Of a stretch of DNA of 64,000 bases, positions 26,804 through 34,242 are shown in pieces. The DNA comes from Nitrospirillum amazonense. Its GTDB lineage: Bacteria > Pseudomonadota > Alphaproteobacteria > Azospirillales > Azospirillaceae. Made by a program: the position numbers and the translations under genes. The DNA is taken from positions 744,001 through 808,000 of the forward strand of contig NZ_VITV01000001.1 in NCBI RefSeq assembly GCF_007828035.1. Reading direction: 5' to 3'. Position 1 is the first letter of the stretch. Each line of letters starts with the position of its first letter. The notes below the pieces were generated by a model. That model searched no databases. It had not been told where the DNA came from and was given only the letters and a program-made list of their open reading frames with translations.

Positions 26804-27592
26804 CTACGCCTGGCTTCCTTTCATGGCGGCACCGACGTAGTCCCACAGGCCTTGGTCGAAGGGCAGGCCCTGGCCTTGCGGGTCGCGGTCCAGCGCCTTC
26901 TGCCACAGGCCGGCGGTGCGCTGCGCCACCGTCCCGTCGCCCTGGGTGAAGGCGGTGACCAGGCTTTGCCAGCGTCGGGCGGCCTCCTGCGCGCGGGCGT
27001 CGCTGGCCGGCACGCCGGCTTGGCGCAGGGCCTGGATGTCGGCAATCAATTGCGTCCAGGCGCGGGTACCCTCGGCTGCCGCCGCCTCACCGCCCCGGGG
27101 CGTCATCAGGGTGGCGCGTTCCTCGGCCGTATAGTCCTCGGCCAGGACGGTGCGCAGGGTTTCAGGCATCGTGTTCATGTCCAATCTCCGGATCAAGGTG
27201 CACAGGTCATCGACGGAGATCGGGGTGGTGCCGGGGCGGGACATGCCCGTACGGGCCAGGGCCTGTTCCACCAGGTCCAGGCCGGCCTGGGCCGCCGCCA
27301 GCCGCCCGCGCCAGAGGGTGGCCTGCACCTCCAGCACGCGCCGTAGCGATGGGGTGTCGCCGGCCAGAACCCGGGCGATCTCGGCCAGCGACAGGCCCAG
27401 GGACTTCAGCGCCTGGATGATGCCCAGGCGCTGGAACTCCCGCGGGCCGTACAGCCGCCAGCCCTTGTCGGTGCGCGGCGGGTCCAGCAGGCCGCGCGCC
27501 TCATAGACCCGCAGCGCCCGGATGGTCAGGCCGGTGCGCGCCGCGGCTTCCGCCGCCGTCAGCACCGGCTCCGCCATCCGCTTTCCGGCCAT
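26804..27592 (-). CDS. MerR-family regulator with TipAS-like ligand domain
   Basis: A 262-residue regulator. Residues ~8-75 form the MerR winged helix (TAAEAAARTGLTIRALRVYEARGLLDPPRTDKGWRLYGPREFQRLGIIQALKSLGLSLAEIARVL), followed by a dimerisation helix. The C-terminal ~110 residues (DYTAEERATLMTPRGGEA...WQKALDRDPQGQGLPFDQGLWDYVGAAM) resemble the TipAS drug-binding domain. MerR proteins untwist overlong 17-20 base spacers of target promoters. Its position opposite the efflux channel suggests control of drug efflux. Several in-frame starts exist (27616, 27592, 27577); 27592 follows GACGAGGGTGAACGGC. Confidence 0.85.
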   Translation of the reverse strand: MAGKRMAEPVLTAAEAAARTGLTIRALRVYEARGLLDPPRTDKGWRLYGPREFQRLGIIQALKSLGLSLAEIARVLAGDTPSLRRVLEVQATLWRGRLAAAQAGLDLVEQALARTGMSRPGTTPISVDDLCTLIRRLDMNTMPETLRTVLAEDYTAEERATLMTPRGGEAAAAEGTRAWTQLIADIQALRQAGVPASDARAQEAARRWQSLVTAFTQGDGTVAQRTAGLWQKALDRDPQGQGLPFDQGLWDYVGAAMKGSQA

Positions 27593-27732
27593 GCCGTTCA
27601 CCCTCGTCCGCACCATCTTGTCCCCGATCATCGTCGATAAGGCACGGTGCGGGTATGACCCAGGGTCCGGCTCAAGAGGTTTTTTCATCCCACCTAAGGC
27701 GCGGATGCGCCTGCCGGAGTTTGAGGAAAAAC

Positions 27733-28518
27733 TTAAAGATAATCCACCGTCAGCGGCGCATGGTCGCTGAAACGCTGGTCCTTGTAGATGGCGGCGCTTT
27801 TGGCGGTGGCGGCCACGCCCGGGGTGGCGATCTGGTAGTCGATGCGCCAGCCCACGTTCTTGGCCCAGGCCTGGCCCCGGTTGGACCACCACGTATAGCC
27901 TTCCTCGCCCGCCTCGGGGTACAGGCGGCGATAGACGTCGACCCAGCCCTGCTCATCGAACAGGCGGGACAGCCAGGCGCGCTCCTCCGGCAGGAAGCCG
28001 GAGTTCTTCAGATTGCCCTTCCAGTTCTTCAGGTCGATCTCCTTGTGGGCGATGTTCCAGTCGCCGCAGAGGATGACCTGGCGGCCGGCCTGGGCCAGGG
28101 CCGCCATATGGGGCAGGAAGCGGTCCATGAAGGCGAACTTGGCGGCTTGCCGATGCTCCCCGCTGGAACCTGAGGGCAGGTAGACCGAGACGACTGACAG
28201 GTCGCCGAACACCGCCTCGACATAGCGGCCCTCGGCGTCGATGTCGTCATGCCCCAGCCCCAGGATCACCTGATCGGGCGCCTTGCGGCTGTAGACGCCC
28301 ACACCGCTGTAGCCCTTCTTCTCCGCATACTGGAAATAGCCGTGATAGGCGGCGCCGGCGGCGTCGCTGGGCGCCAGCATCAGGGGCGTCATGTCCTCGG
28401 CCTGGGCCTTCAGCTCCTGCACGCAGACGACGTCGGCGTCCTGGGCCGCCATCCAGTCGAAGAAGCCCTTGGTGGTGGCGGAGCGGATGCCATTCAGGTT
28501 GGCGGAGATGATGCGCAT
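27733..28518 (-). CDS. xthA: Exodeoxyribonuclease III
   Basis: A 261-residue DNA-repair nuclease of the exonuclease/endonuclease/phosphatase fold. It removes 3' blocks and cleaves at abasic sites. Conserved blocks are present: RIISANLNGIRSA (Asn), VCVQELKAQ (Glu metal ligand), CGDWNIAHKEIDLKNW (Asp/Asn), GYTWWSNR and the terminal FSDHAPLTVDYL (catalytic Asp-His). ATG 28518 starts the conserved MRIISANLNG; a TTG 7 codons upstream is possible but lacks a ribosome site. Confidence 0.96.
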   Translation of the reverse strand: MRIISANLNGIRSATTKGFFDWMAAQDADVVCVQELKAQAEDMTPLMLAPSDAAGAAYHGYFQYAEKKGYSGVGVYSRKAPDQVILGLGHDDIDAEGRYVEAVFGDLSVVSVYLPSGSSGEHRQAAKFAFMDRFLPHMAALAQAGRQVILCGDWNIAHKEIDLKNWKGNLKNSGFLPEERAWLSRLFDEQGWVDVYRRLYPEAGEEGYTWWSNRGQAWAKNVGWRIDYQIATPGVAATAKSAAIYKDQRFSDHAPLTVDYL

Positions 28519-28536
28519 GCTGGGGCTTTCGTCAGG

Positions 28537-28569
28537 CAAAGAAAGAGGGGGCCGGTCAGGGCCCCCTCT
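28537..28569 (-). terminator. Intrinsic terminator after cstA-yjiX
   Basis: AGAGGGGGCC (28544-28553) pairs perfectly with GGCCCCCTCT (28560-28569). On the minus strand TTCTTTGCC follows. It lies 22 bases past the yjiX stop. Confidence 0.8.
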
Positions 28570-28590
28570 CGGTAAACAAATCCGGCAGGT

Positions 28591-28791
28591 TCAGCAACAG
28601 CGGCCGACCTTGCCGCTGTAGCGCGCCTCCTGCCGTTCGCGGAAGAATTCCTCCCGCGACATGATCGGCTGGTCCGGATGGTTGAGGCGCCGGTGTTCTA
28701 CATAGCTGTCATAGTCCGGCAGCCCCACCATCAGGTTGGCCATGCGGGCCACCAGCTTGGCGAAGGGAAGGGCTTGCGCTTGTGCCGACAT
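28591..28791 (-). CDS. YbdD/YjiX family small protein
   Basis: A 66-residue protein with the family core [38 protein letters not shown] and a Cys-Cys C-terminus (GRCC). YbdD/YjiX proteins are encoded directly after cstA/btsT carriers and are thought to assist them. Here the cstA stop and this start overlap as TGATG, so translation is probably coupled. Confidence 0.93.
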   Translation of the reverse strand: MSAQAQALPFAKLVARMANLMVGLPDYDSYVEHRRLNHPDQPIMSREEFFRERQEARYSGKVGRCC

Positions 28792-30860
28792 CAGTCGTCC
28801 CCGGCGGCGACGGCGGCCCCACCGATCCCGACCTCGTGCGCCGTGGCGCGCGGGTTGGCCAGGGCCTTGCGGATGTTCAGGATGCCGAACACCAGCATGG
28901 ACACGACCACGGCCATGAACAGGCCGCACAGGGTGGCGTCGACATAGTCGTTGGTGATGACCCGCGCCATGGCCTCCGTCGTCTTGGCCGGGGCCAGCAC
29001 CTTGCCGTCGGCCAGCGCGGTGGAGAACTTCTTGGCGTGCGCCAGGAAGCCCACGGCCGGGTTGTCATCGAACAGCTTCTGCCAGCCGGCGGTCAGCGTG
29101 CAGATGGCCAGCCACACGGTGGGCAGGATGGTGACCCAGGCGAACTTCTCCCGCTTCATCTTGAACAGGATGACGGTGCCCAGCATCAGGGCGATGGCCG
29201 CCAGCATCTGGTTGGAGATGCCGAACAGGGGCCACAGCGTGTTGATGCCGCCCAGCGGATCGACCACGCCCTGGTATAGGAAATAGCCCCAGCCGGCGAC
29301 GGCGATGGCCGTGGCCAGCAGGTTGGCGCCCCAGCTCTGGGTCACGCGCAGGGCCGGCACCGCCGTGCCCAGCAGGTCCTGGATCATGAAGCGGGCGACG
29401 CGGGTGCCGGCGTCGACCGTGGTCAGGATGAACAGGGCCTCGAACAGGATGGCGAAGTGGTACCAGAAGGCGGTCATGGACTGGCCACCCACCAGGCTGG
29501 ACAGGATGGTCGACATGCCCACCGCCAGGGTGGGGGCGCCGCCCGCGCGGCTGAGGATGGTCGTCTCGCCCACGTTCTTGGCCACTTGGGCCAATTCGTC
29601 TGGGGTGATGGCGAAGCCCCAGTTGCCCACCACCTGGGCCGCCTGGTCCACTGTGGTGCCGATGACGCCGGCCGGCGTGTTCATGGCGAAATAGACGCCG
29701 GGGTGCAGCACGCAGGCCGAGATCAGCGCCATGATGGCGACGAAGCTTTCGGCCAGCATGGCGCCATAGCCGATCATGCGGGCCTGGGCCTCCGTCTCCA
29801 GCATCTTGGGCGTGGTGCCCGAGGAGATCAGGGCGTGGAAGCCCGAGACCGAGCCGCAGGCGATGGTGATGAACAGGAAGGGGAACAGCTGGCCGGAGAA
29901 GACCGGGCCGCTGCCGTCGACGAAGCGGCTGACCGCCGGCATGTGCAACTCGGGCATGACGATCAGGATGCCGACCGCCAGCGCGATGATGGTGCCGATC
30001 TTGAGGAAGGTCGACAGGTAGTCGCGCGGCGCCAGCAGCAGCCACACCGGCAGGACCGAGGCGATGAAGCCGTAGGCGATCAGCATAAGGGCCAGCGTCT
30101 CACCCTTGAAGGTGAAGGCGGCGGCCCAGGCGGGATCCTCCGCCACCCACTGGCCGCCCATGATGCCCAGCAGCAGCAGGACCAGGCCGATGGCCGACAT
30201 CTCGCCCACGCGGCCGGGACGGATGAAGCGACCGTAGATGCCCATCAGCACGGCGATCGGCATGGTGGCGAAGACGGTGAAGGTGCCCCAAGGGCTGCCG
30301 GCCAGGGCCTTGACCACGATCAGCGCCAGCACGGCCAGCAGGATGATCATGATGAGCAGCACGCCGAACAGGGCGATGACGCCCGGCACCGTGCCCATCT
30401 CGGACTTGATCATGTCGCCCAGCGAGCGGCCGTCGCGGCGGGTGGAGGCGAACAGGATGATGAAGTCCTGCACGGCGCCGGCGAACACCACGCCGACCAG
30501 GATCCACAACGTGCCGGGCAGATAGCCCATCTGCGCTGCCAGCACGGGGCCCACCAGCGGGCCGGCGCCGGCGATGGCGGCGAAGTGGTGGCCGAACAGC
30601 ACCCACTTGTCCGTGGGCACGTAATCCAGGCCGTCATTGTGGCGCATGGCCGGGGTCGGGCGCCCGCCGTCCAGCTTCAGGGCGGTGTTGGCGATGTACA
30701 GACTGTAGAAGCGATAGGCGATGGTGTAGGTGCACAAGGCCGCCACAACCACCCACAGCGCATTGACGGTTTCGCCGCGCGACAGCGCGACGACACCCAG
30801 CGATGCGGCGCCGACGAGCGCCACAATCAGCCAGACGAGCCGTCCGGCGGTTCCGTTCAT
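28791..30860 (-). CDS. cstA: CstA-family carrier (carbon starvation protein A; peptide/pyruvate uptake)
   Basis: A 689-residue inner-membrane protein with about 16-18 helices. Signatures are [38 protein letters not shown] near the N-terminus and [35 protein letters not shown] in the middle. Relatives CstA and BtsT take up peptides or pyruvate, induced by carbon starvation. GGGAGGAAACGGA precedes ATG 30860, a very good ribosome site. A possible -10 box TAATAT (minus strand, 31007-31012) lies upstream. Confidence 0.96.
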   Translation of the reverse strand: MNGTAGRLVWLIVALVGAASLGVVALSRGETVNALWVVVAALCTYTIAYRFYSLYIANTALKLDGGRPTPAMRHNDGLDYVPTDKWVLFGHHFAAIAGAGPLVGPVLAAQMGYLPGTLWILVGVVFAGAVQDFIILFASTRRDGRSLGDMIKSEMGTVPGVIALFGVLLIMIILLAVLALIVVKALAGSPWGTFTVFATMPIAVLMGIYGRFIRPGRVGEMSAIGLVLLLLGIMGGQWVAEDPAWAAAFTFKGETLALMLIAYGFIASVLPVWLLLAPRDYLSTFLKIGTIIALAVGILIVMPELHMPAVSRFVDGSGPVFSGQLFPFLFITIACGSVSGFHALISSGTTPKMLETEAQARMIGYGAMLAESFVAIMALISACVLHPGVYFAMNTPAGVIGTTVDQAAQVVGNWGFAITPDELAQVAKNVGETTILSRAGGAPTLAVGMSTILSSLVGGQSMTAFWYHFAILFEALFILTTVDAGTRVARFMIQDLLGTAVPALRVTQSWGANLLATAIAVAGWGYFLYQGVVDPLGGINTLWPLFGISNQMLAAIALMLGTVILFKMKREKFAWVTILPTVWLAICTLTAGWQKLFDDNPAVGFLAHAKKFSTALADGKVLAPAKTTEAMARVITNDYVDATLCGLFMAVVVSMLVFGILNIRKALANPRATAHEVGIGGAAVAAGDD

Positions 30861-31161
30861 TCCGTTTCCTCCCAAGAAATCCCGCACCCCAGCCCCGGCC
30901 GCAGGGGGTACCTCGAATTCTCTTCACCCTTGGGCCGTCCGCCGGGTCTACGGCGACGGTCCAGGGTTGGCCTTGTCATTGCCGCGCCAGGGCTGATCGC
31001 GTTGATATTACAGGATCGTTTGCCGCTTGGACAGAGGGGCGCCCGTTGCCGCGAGGGCCGCCGCCAAGGGTGCGGTGTGCGGTGCGGTAAAGGAATTATT
31101 CATAGTTCGGTGCGATAACAGGGGTGCAACTTGGTTGCGTTTTCCTCCCTTCTGAAAACTC

Positions 31162-31195
31162 AGCCCCGGCGCCTTCTGGCAGCCGGGGTTTTTTA
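31162..31195 (+). terminator. Orphan intrinsic terminator (possible small-RNA end)
   Basis: CCCCGGC (31164-31170) pairs with GCCGGGG (31182-31188) and is followed by six T (31189-31194) on the plus strand. No plus-strand gene precedes it for more than 2 kb, since cstA and yjiX run the other way. Confidence 0.6.
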
Positions 31196-31230
31196 TTGCC
31201 CGCACCGCAGTATCTTTTTGCTGCGACCGC

Positions 31231-31273
31231 AAAAACGGCGACGGCCCCGCCCGGGAGATCCAGGCGGGGCCGT
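31231..31273 (-). terminator. Terminator of SCPU-like gene 1
   Basis: ACGGCCCCGCC (31241-31251) and GGCGGGGCCGT (31263-31273) form a perfect 11-base stem. On the minus strand CGCCGTTTTTGCGG follows. It sits 38 bases past the stop at 31311. Confidence 0.8.
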
Positions 31274-31310
31274 ATGGTCAGCCGAACCGGTGTGGTTGTT
31301 GGGTGTGTGA

Positions 31311-31787
31311 TCAGCGGCCCTGGATGGTGATGGTCAGGGTGTCGGTGTAGCTGCCGGCGATGGCCTGGGCGTTGGCGGGGACGGTGACGGCGACGGTTGC
31401 GGTCTTGTTGAACTGGGCGGAGGAGCGGACGACGTTGACGCTGCTGCCGCTGGACTGGCCGTCGTAGATGGGGGTGTAGCTGATGGGCTGGGCGCCGGTG
31501 GCGGAGGACTTCAGGGTGCCGCCGTTGGCGGAGGAGACGCTGATCTGGTAGCCGGCGCCATCGTTGCAGGTCTCGACGACGCTGCCGACGGTGACGGCGT
31601 TGGAGCCGGTGAGGATGTTCAGCTGGGTGCCGGCGTCGGTGACGGCGACGGAGCAGGTCTGGGCGACGGTGCTGTTCAGCTGGATGGTGCCGGAGGCGGC
31701 GGCCGTGGCGGCGAAGGCGGGGGCGGCGGCCAGGGAGACGGCGGCGACGGTGGTGGCGGCGATCAGGGCGGCGGCGAAGCGGATCAT
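31311..31787 (-). CDS. Secreted SCPU-like (spore coat U / archaic pilin-type) protein, paralogue 1
   Basis: A 158-residue protein with a signal peptide (IRFAAALIAATTVAAVSLAAAPAFA). The mature part looks like a single beta-sandwich. It has an N-terminal strand (SGTIQLNSTVAQTCSVAV) with Cys, a second Cys in VVETCNDGAGYQISVS that could form the fold's disulfide, and the closing VPANAQAIAGSYTDTLTI, resembling the APAGTYTDTVTVTV end of spore-coat-U/archaic chaperone-usher subunits. It is the most diverged of four tandem paralogues. Its own sigma54-type promoter and terminator flank it. No usher or chaperone gene is nearby, so assembly into fibres is only a possibility. Confidence 0.7.
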   Translation of the reverse strand: MIRFAAALIAATTVAAVSLAAAPAFAATAAASGTIQLNSTVAQTCSVAVTDAGTQLNILTGSNAVTVGSVVETCNDGAGYQISVSSANGGTLKSSATGAQPISYTPIYDGQSSGSSVNVVRSSAQFNKTATVAVTVPANAQAIAGSYTDTLTITIQGR

Positions 31788-31849
31788 GACGACGGTTCCT
31801 ATCGGTTCGGCTGGGCTTGTTGCCCGATTGCTTTGATGTGAGACGTAAC

Positions 31850-31865
31850 AGCAATCACGGTGCCA
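31850..31865 (-). promoter_or_regulatory. Sigma54 (-24/-12) promoter of paralogue 1
   Basis: The minus strand reads TGGCACCGTGATTGCT, an exact match to TGGCAC-N5-TTGCW. The -12 GC lies ~63 bases before the ATG. Confidence 0.85.
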
Positions 31866-32051
31866 GAACCGGGTCTGGGACGGCATTAATCCGTTAACCA
31901 ATTGACAGCATTGATTTATCTGACCTATCGCCACGAAGGCGTGCCAGGGCACGCCGGTAACACTGTTGCGTCACGCACCATGCGAAAGGTTAGGAACTCA
32001 GCTGAATCAATGCATTAGGATTTGCAGTCCGCTAGACGGCGGACACGCGAA

Positions 32052-32076
32052 AGGGCGCCCCGGCGTGGGGCGCCCT
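32052..32076 (-). terminator. Terminator of SCPU-like gene 2
   Basis: AGGGCGCCCC (32052-32061) pairs with GGGGCGCCCT (32067-32076). On the minus strand TTTCGCG follows. Confidence 0.75.
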
Positions 32077-32115
32077 CTCCCGAACCTTGGTCTGAGGGTG
32101 ACCGTCGCTGGCGGC

Positions 32116-32577
32116 TTACTTGCCGGCGATGGTGATGGTCAGGGTGTCGGCATAGCTGCCGGCGATGGCCTGGGCGTTGGCGGGCACGGTCACGGAGACG
32201 TTGGAGGTCTTGTTGAACTGGGCGCTGGAGCGGGTGACGGCGAAGCTGGCGCCAGAGCCGTTGGTGCCGTCGTAGCTGGTGGTGTAGCTGATGGCGCTGG
32301 CACCGGTGGCGGACGACTTCAGCGTGCCGTTGTTGGAAGAGGCAACCGTGATGGTGTAGCCGGCGCCGTCGTTGCAGTTCTCGACCACGCTGCCGACGGC
32401 GACGTTGCTGGAGCCGGACAGGATGTTCAGGGTGGCACCGGCATCGGTGACGGCCACGGTGCAGGTCTGGGCGACGGAGCTGTTCAGCTGGATGGTGCCC
32501 GAGGCGCCAGCGGCGGCGAAAGCGGGGGCGGCGGCGAACAGGGCGACAACAGCGGCGGCGGCGGCGATGCGGATCAT
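32116..32577 (-). CDS. Secreted SCPU-like protein, paralogue 2
   Basis: A 153-residue protein with signal peptide (IRIAAAAAVVALFAAAPAFA) and the same beta-sandwich plan as its neighbours: Cys in VAQTCTVAV, Cys in VVENCNDGAGY, and the closing VPANAQAIAGSYADTLTITI. From QTCTVAVTD to GAGYTITVAS it is identical to paralogue 3, pointing to recent duplication or gene conversion. It has its own promoter (32642-32656) and terminator (32052-32076). The function is unknown; a pilin-like or surface-coat role is inferred from the fold only. Confidence 0.7.
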   Translation of the reverse strand: MIRIAAAAAVVALFAAAPAFAAAGASGTIQLNSSVAQTCTVAVTDAGATLNILSGSSNVAVGSVVENCNDGAGYTITVASSNNGTLKSSATGASAISYTTSYDGTNGSGASFAVTRSSAQFNKTSNVSVTVPANAQAIAGSYADTLTITIAGK

Positions 32578-32641
32578 GATGAGGTTCCTATCGGTTCGGT
32601 GGGCGGCTTCAGCGGCCCGGTTGGTTCATGCCTGGTTATAA

Positions 32642-32656
32642 GCACATGCCGTGCCG
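32642..32656 (-). promoter_or_regulatory. Sigma54 (-24/-12) promoter of paralogue 2
   Basis: The minus strand reads CGGCACGGCATGTGC: the invariant GG and GC are at the right 10-base spacing, with two deviations from TGGCAC-N5-TTGC. The -12 GC lies 65 bases before the ATG. Confidence 0.75.
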
Positions 32657-32853
32657 AGATTTGTCGCTCGCTGGAAATGTCGCATATGCATTTGATAAAA
32701 AAAGATAAATTTCTTTGCTGCGATGAGAGGTCACACTAATCTCTTCCAGATTGTTGCGTTGCGCAATAACCCAAAGATTAGGACTGGCCGCCACGTCAAT
32801 GCATTAGCACATGCATTTATCCACGATTAATCCCGACAGAAAATGCACAATGA

Positions 32854-32885
32854 AAAAGGGCGGCCCCTCGCGGGACCGCCCTTTT
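32854..32885 (-). terminator. Terminator of SCPU-like gene 3
   Basis: AAAAGGGCGGCCCC pairs with GGGACCGCCCTTTT (one G-T). On the minus strand the stem ends in CCCTTTTTC. Confidence 0.85.
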
Positions 32886-32907
32886 CGGTGTTGGGATATC
32901 GCCAGGC

Positions 32908-33378
32908 TTACTTGCCGGCGATGGTGATGGTCAGCGTGTCGCTGTAGCTGCCGGCGATGGCTTGGGCGTTGGCGGGCACGGTCACGGAAACGGCGGAGGT
33001 CTTGTTGAACTGGGCGCCGGAGCGGGTGACGGCGAAGCTGGCGCCGGAGCCGTTGGTGCCGTCGTAGCTGGTGGTGTAGCTGATGGCCTGGGCACCGGTG
33101 GCGGACGACTTCAGCGTGCCGTTGTTGGCGGAGGCAACCGTGATGGTGTAGCCGGCGCCGTCGTTGCAGTTCTCGACCACGCTGCCGACGGCGACGTTGC
33201 TGGAACCCGACAGGATGTTCAGGGTGGCGCCGGCATCGGTGACGGCCACGGTGCAGGTCTGGGCGACGGTGGCATTCAGCTTGATCGTGCCTGAGGTGGC
33301 GGCACTGGCGGGTAGGGCGGCCAGAAGGCTGGAAGCCAAGGCGGTGCTGGCGACGACAGCGGCGATGCGGCGGATCAT
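32908..33378 (-). CDS. Secreted SCPU-like protein, paralogue 3
   Basis: A 156-residue protein with signal peptide (IAAVVASTALASSLLAALPASA). The mature part shares the two-Cys beta-sandwich layout and the closing VPANAQAIAGSYSDTLTITI with the other three, and is closest to paralogue 2. Stop and start are well defined: an AGAGGCC purine run precedes the ATG, a -24/-12 promoter lies 59 bases upstream, and a 14-base terminator stem lies about 20 bases downstream. The function is unknown. Confidence 0.7.
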   Translation of the reverse strand: MIRRIAAVVASTALASSLLAALPASAATSGTIKLNATVAQTCTVAVTDAGATLNILSGSSNVAVGSVVENCNDGAGYTITVASANNGTLKSSATGAQAISYTTSYDGTNGSGASFAVTRSGAQFNKTSAVSVTVPANAQAIAGSYSDTLTITIAGK

Positions 33379-33399
33379 GACAGGCCTCTAAACGGTTCG

Positions 33400-33415
33400 A
33401 TGGGCTTTTGCCCAT
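33400..33415 (-). other. Leader hairpin conserved in front of the SCPU-like genes
   Basis: ATGGGC-AAAA-GCCCAT forms a perfect 6-base stem just after the expected transcription start of paralogue 3. Equivalents lie at 31813-31825, 32601-32617 and 34149-34160. Position and loop are conserved while flanks vary, so a role in mRNA stability or translation is plausible. Confidence 0.65.
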
Positions 33416-33436
33416 TTGGTTCATGATTGGTTAAAA

Positions 33437-33451
33437 GCAAAGACAGTGCCA
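33437..33451 (-). promoter_or_regulatory. Sigma54 (-24/-12) promoter of paralogue 3
   Basis: The minus strand reads TGGCACTGTCTTTGC, an exact TGGCAC-N5-TTGC match, continuing TTTTAACC. The -12 GC lies 59 bases before the ATG. Confidence 0.87.
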
Positions 33452-33479
33452 GAGTGGTCTGGGCCGCAAGAGAATGAGT

Positions 33480-33492
33480 TAAATTATTGATT
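33480..33492 (-). promoter_or_regulatory. IHF-type site upstream of paralogue 3
   Basis: TAAATTATTGATT fits YAANNNNTTGATW exactly. It lies 29-41 bases upstream of the -24 box, the usual place for IHF to bend DNA between an enhancer and a sigma54 promoter. A candidate enhancer (33548-33600) lies beyond it. Confidence 0.6.
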
Positions 33493-33610
33493 TATAATGA
33501 TTAATTTTCCATCTTGGCCGTGAGTGCTGGCGGTACAGCTCTGGCTTCGTTGCGACATGCATTTATAGGCGCAAGTGCGTCTTAGCGTTATGCAATTGCA
33601 AAATATAATA

Positions 33611-33641
33611 GCGATACGGCCGATGGGGTCGGCCGTATCGC
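33611..33641 (-). terminator. Terminator of SCPU-like gene 4
   Basis: GCGATACGGCCGA (33611-33623) pairs perfectly over 13 bases with TCGGCCGTATCGC (to 33641). On the minus strand TATTATATTTTG follows. Confidence 0.85.
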
Positions 33642-33664
33642 ATCCATCGTACCCCGTGTGCGGC

Positions 33665-34123
33665 TTACTTGCCGGCGATGGTGATGGTCAGGGTGTCGCT
33701 GTAGCTGCCGGCGATGGCCTGGGCGTTGGCGGGCACGGTCACGGAGACGGCCGCGGTCTTGTTGAACTGGGCGCCGGAACGGGTGACGGCGAAGCTGTTG
33801 CCCGAGCCGTTGGTGCCATCATAGCTGGTGGTGTAGGTCACCGGCTGGGCGCCCGTCGCGGAAGACTTCAGGCTGCCGCCGTTGGCGGAGGCGACGGTGA
33901 TGGTGTAACCGGCGCCATCGTTGCAGTTCTCGACCACGCTGCCGACGGCGACGTTGCTGGAACCGGCCAGGATGTTCAGCTGCGCGCCGGCGTCGGTGAC
34001 GGCCACGGTGCAGGTCAGCGACACGGTGCCGCTCAGCTTGATGCTGCCCGAGGTGTCGGCCAGGGCCGGGGCGGAAACCAGGGTGGCGACCAGGGCGGCG
34101 GCGGCGGCGGTGCGGCGGATCAT
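33665..34123 (-). CDS. Secreted SCPU-like protein, paralogue 4
   Basis: A 152-residue protein with signal peptide (IRRTAAAAALVATLVSAPALA), Cys in VSLTCTVAV and VVENCNDGAGY, and the closing VPANAQAIAGSYSDTLTITI. It is the first gene of the array in the direction of transcription. An in-frame ATG at 34171 would add 16 residues, but it falls at the expected transcription start and lacks a ribosome site, whereas ATAGGACCTTTCGCC precedes ATG 34123. Its sigma54-type promoter is at 34184-34198 and its terminator at 33611-33641. Confidence 0.7.
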   Translation of the reverse strand: MIRRTAAAAALVATLVSAPALADTSGSIKLSGTVSLTCTVAVTDAGAQLNILAGSSNVAVGSVVENCNDGAGYTITVASANGGSLKSSATGAQPVTYTTSYDGTNGSGNSFAVTRSGAQFNKTAAVSVTVPANAQAIAGSYSDTLTITIAGK

Positions 34124-34183
34124 GGCGAAAGGTCCTATCGGTTCGAGTGGGCTTTTGCCCGTTTCGTTCATGTCCCGTTATAA

Positions 34184-34198
34184 GCAGACCGCGTGCCA
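34184..34198 (-). promoter_or_regulatory. Sigma54 (-24/-12) promoter of paralogue 4
   Basis: The minus strand reads TGGCACGCGGTCTGC (one deviation from TGGCAC-N5-TTGC), continuing TTATAACG. The -12 GC lies 61 bases before the ATG. Confidence 0.82.
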
Positions 34199-34229
34199 AA
34201 GCTTGGCCCAGTGGGGGTTGTCTAAATAA

Positions 34230-34242
34230 AATCAACGTATTG
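34230..34242 (+). promoter_or_regulatory. IHF-type site upstream of paralogue 4
   Basis: AATCAACGTATTG matches WATCAANNNNTTR exactly, 32-44 bases upstream of the -24 box. Confidence 0.6.

Larger units (their letters stand above)
30861..31310. other. Intergenic region between cstA and the SCPU-like cluster
   Basis: The 450 bases hold the cstA promoter region (minus), a plus-strand intrinsic terminator at 31162-31195 without an obvious plus-strand gene, a small GCAAC-TTG-GTTGC hairpin at 31125-31137, and the minus-strand terminator of the first SCPU-like gene at 31231-31273. The plus-strand elements could belong to a small RNA ending near 31195. Confidence 0.45.
31788..32115 (-). promoter_or_regulatory. 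Upstream control region of paralogue 1 (enhancer, IHF-like site, leader)
   Basis: From left to right: ribosome site TAGGAACC, leader hairpin GGGCAACAAGCCC (minus strand, 31813-31825), -24/-12 promoter 31850-31865, near-IHF site 31895-31907, and a candidate enhancer block 31964-32027 with TTGCG-TCA-CGCAC and CAATGCATTAG. The enhancer block aligns with that of paralogue 2 over about 65 bases. The terminator of paralogue 2 lies at 32052-32076. Confidence 0.65.
32578..32907 (-). promoter_or_regulatory. Upstream control region of paralogue 2
   Basis: It holds the ribosome site TAGGAACC, a leader with GGGC...GCCC complementarity (32601-32617), the promoter at 32642-32656, a near-IHF site TATGCATTTGATA (32685-32697) and a candidate enhancer block 32752-32816 with TTGCG-TTG-CGCAA and CAATGCATTAG. 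Then comes the terminator of paralogue 3. The order and distances equal those of paralogue 1. Confidence 0.65.

Noticed and set aside
31964-31980. NifA-type enhancer (TGT-N10-ACA) upstream of SCPU paralogue 1
   Set aside because: TGT-N10-ACC is one base off and the corresponding site of paralogue 2 does not fit, so NifA control is not supported by sequence.
34121-34171. In-frame upstream ATG giving SCPU paralogue 4 a 16-residue N-terminal extension
   Set aside because: It falls at the predicted sigma54 start site with no room for a ribosome site. The paralogues do not share an equivalent in-frame extension, and the signal peptide starts at 34123.
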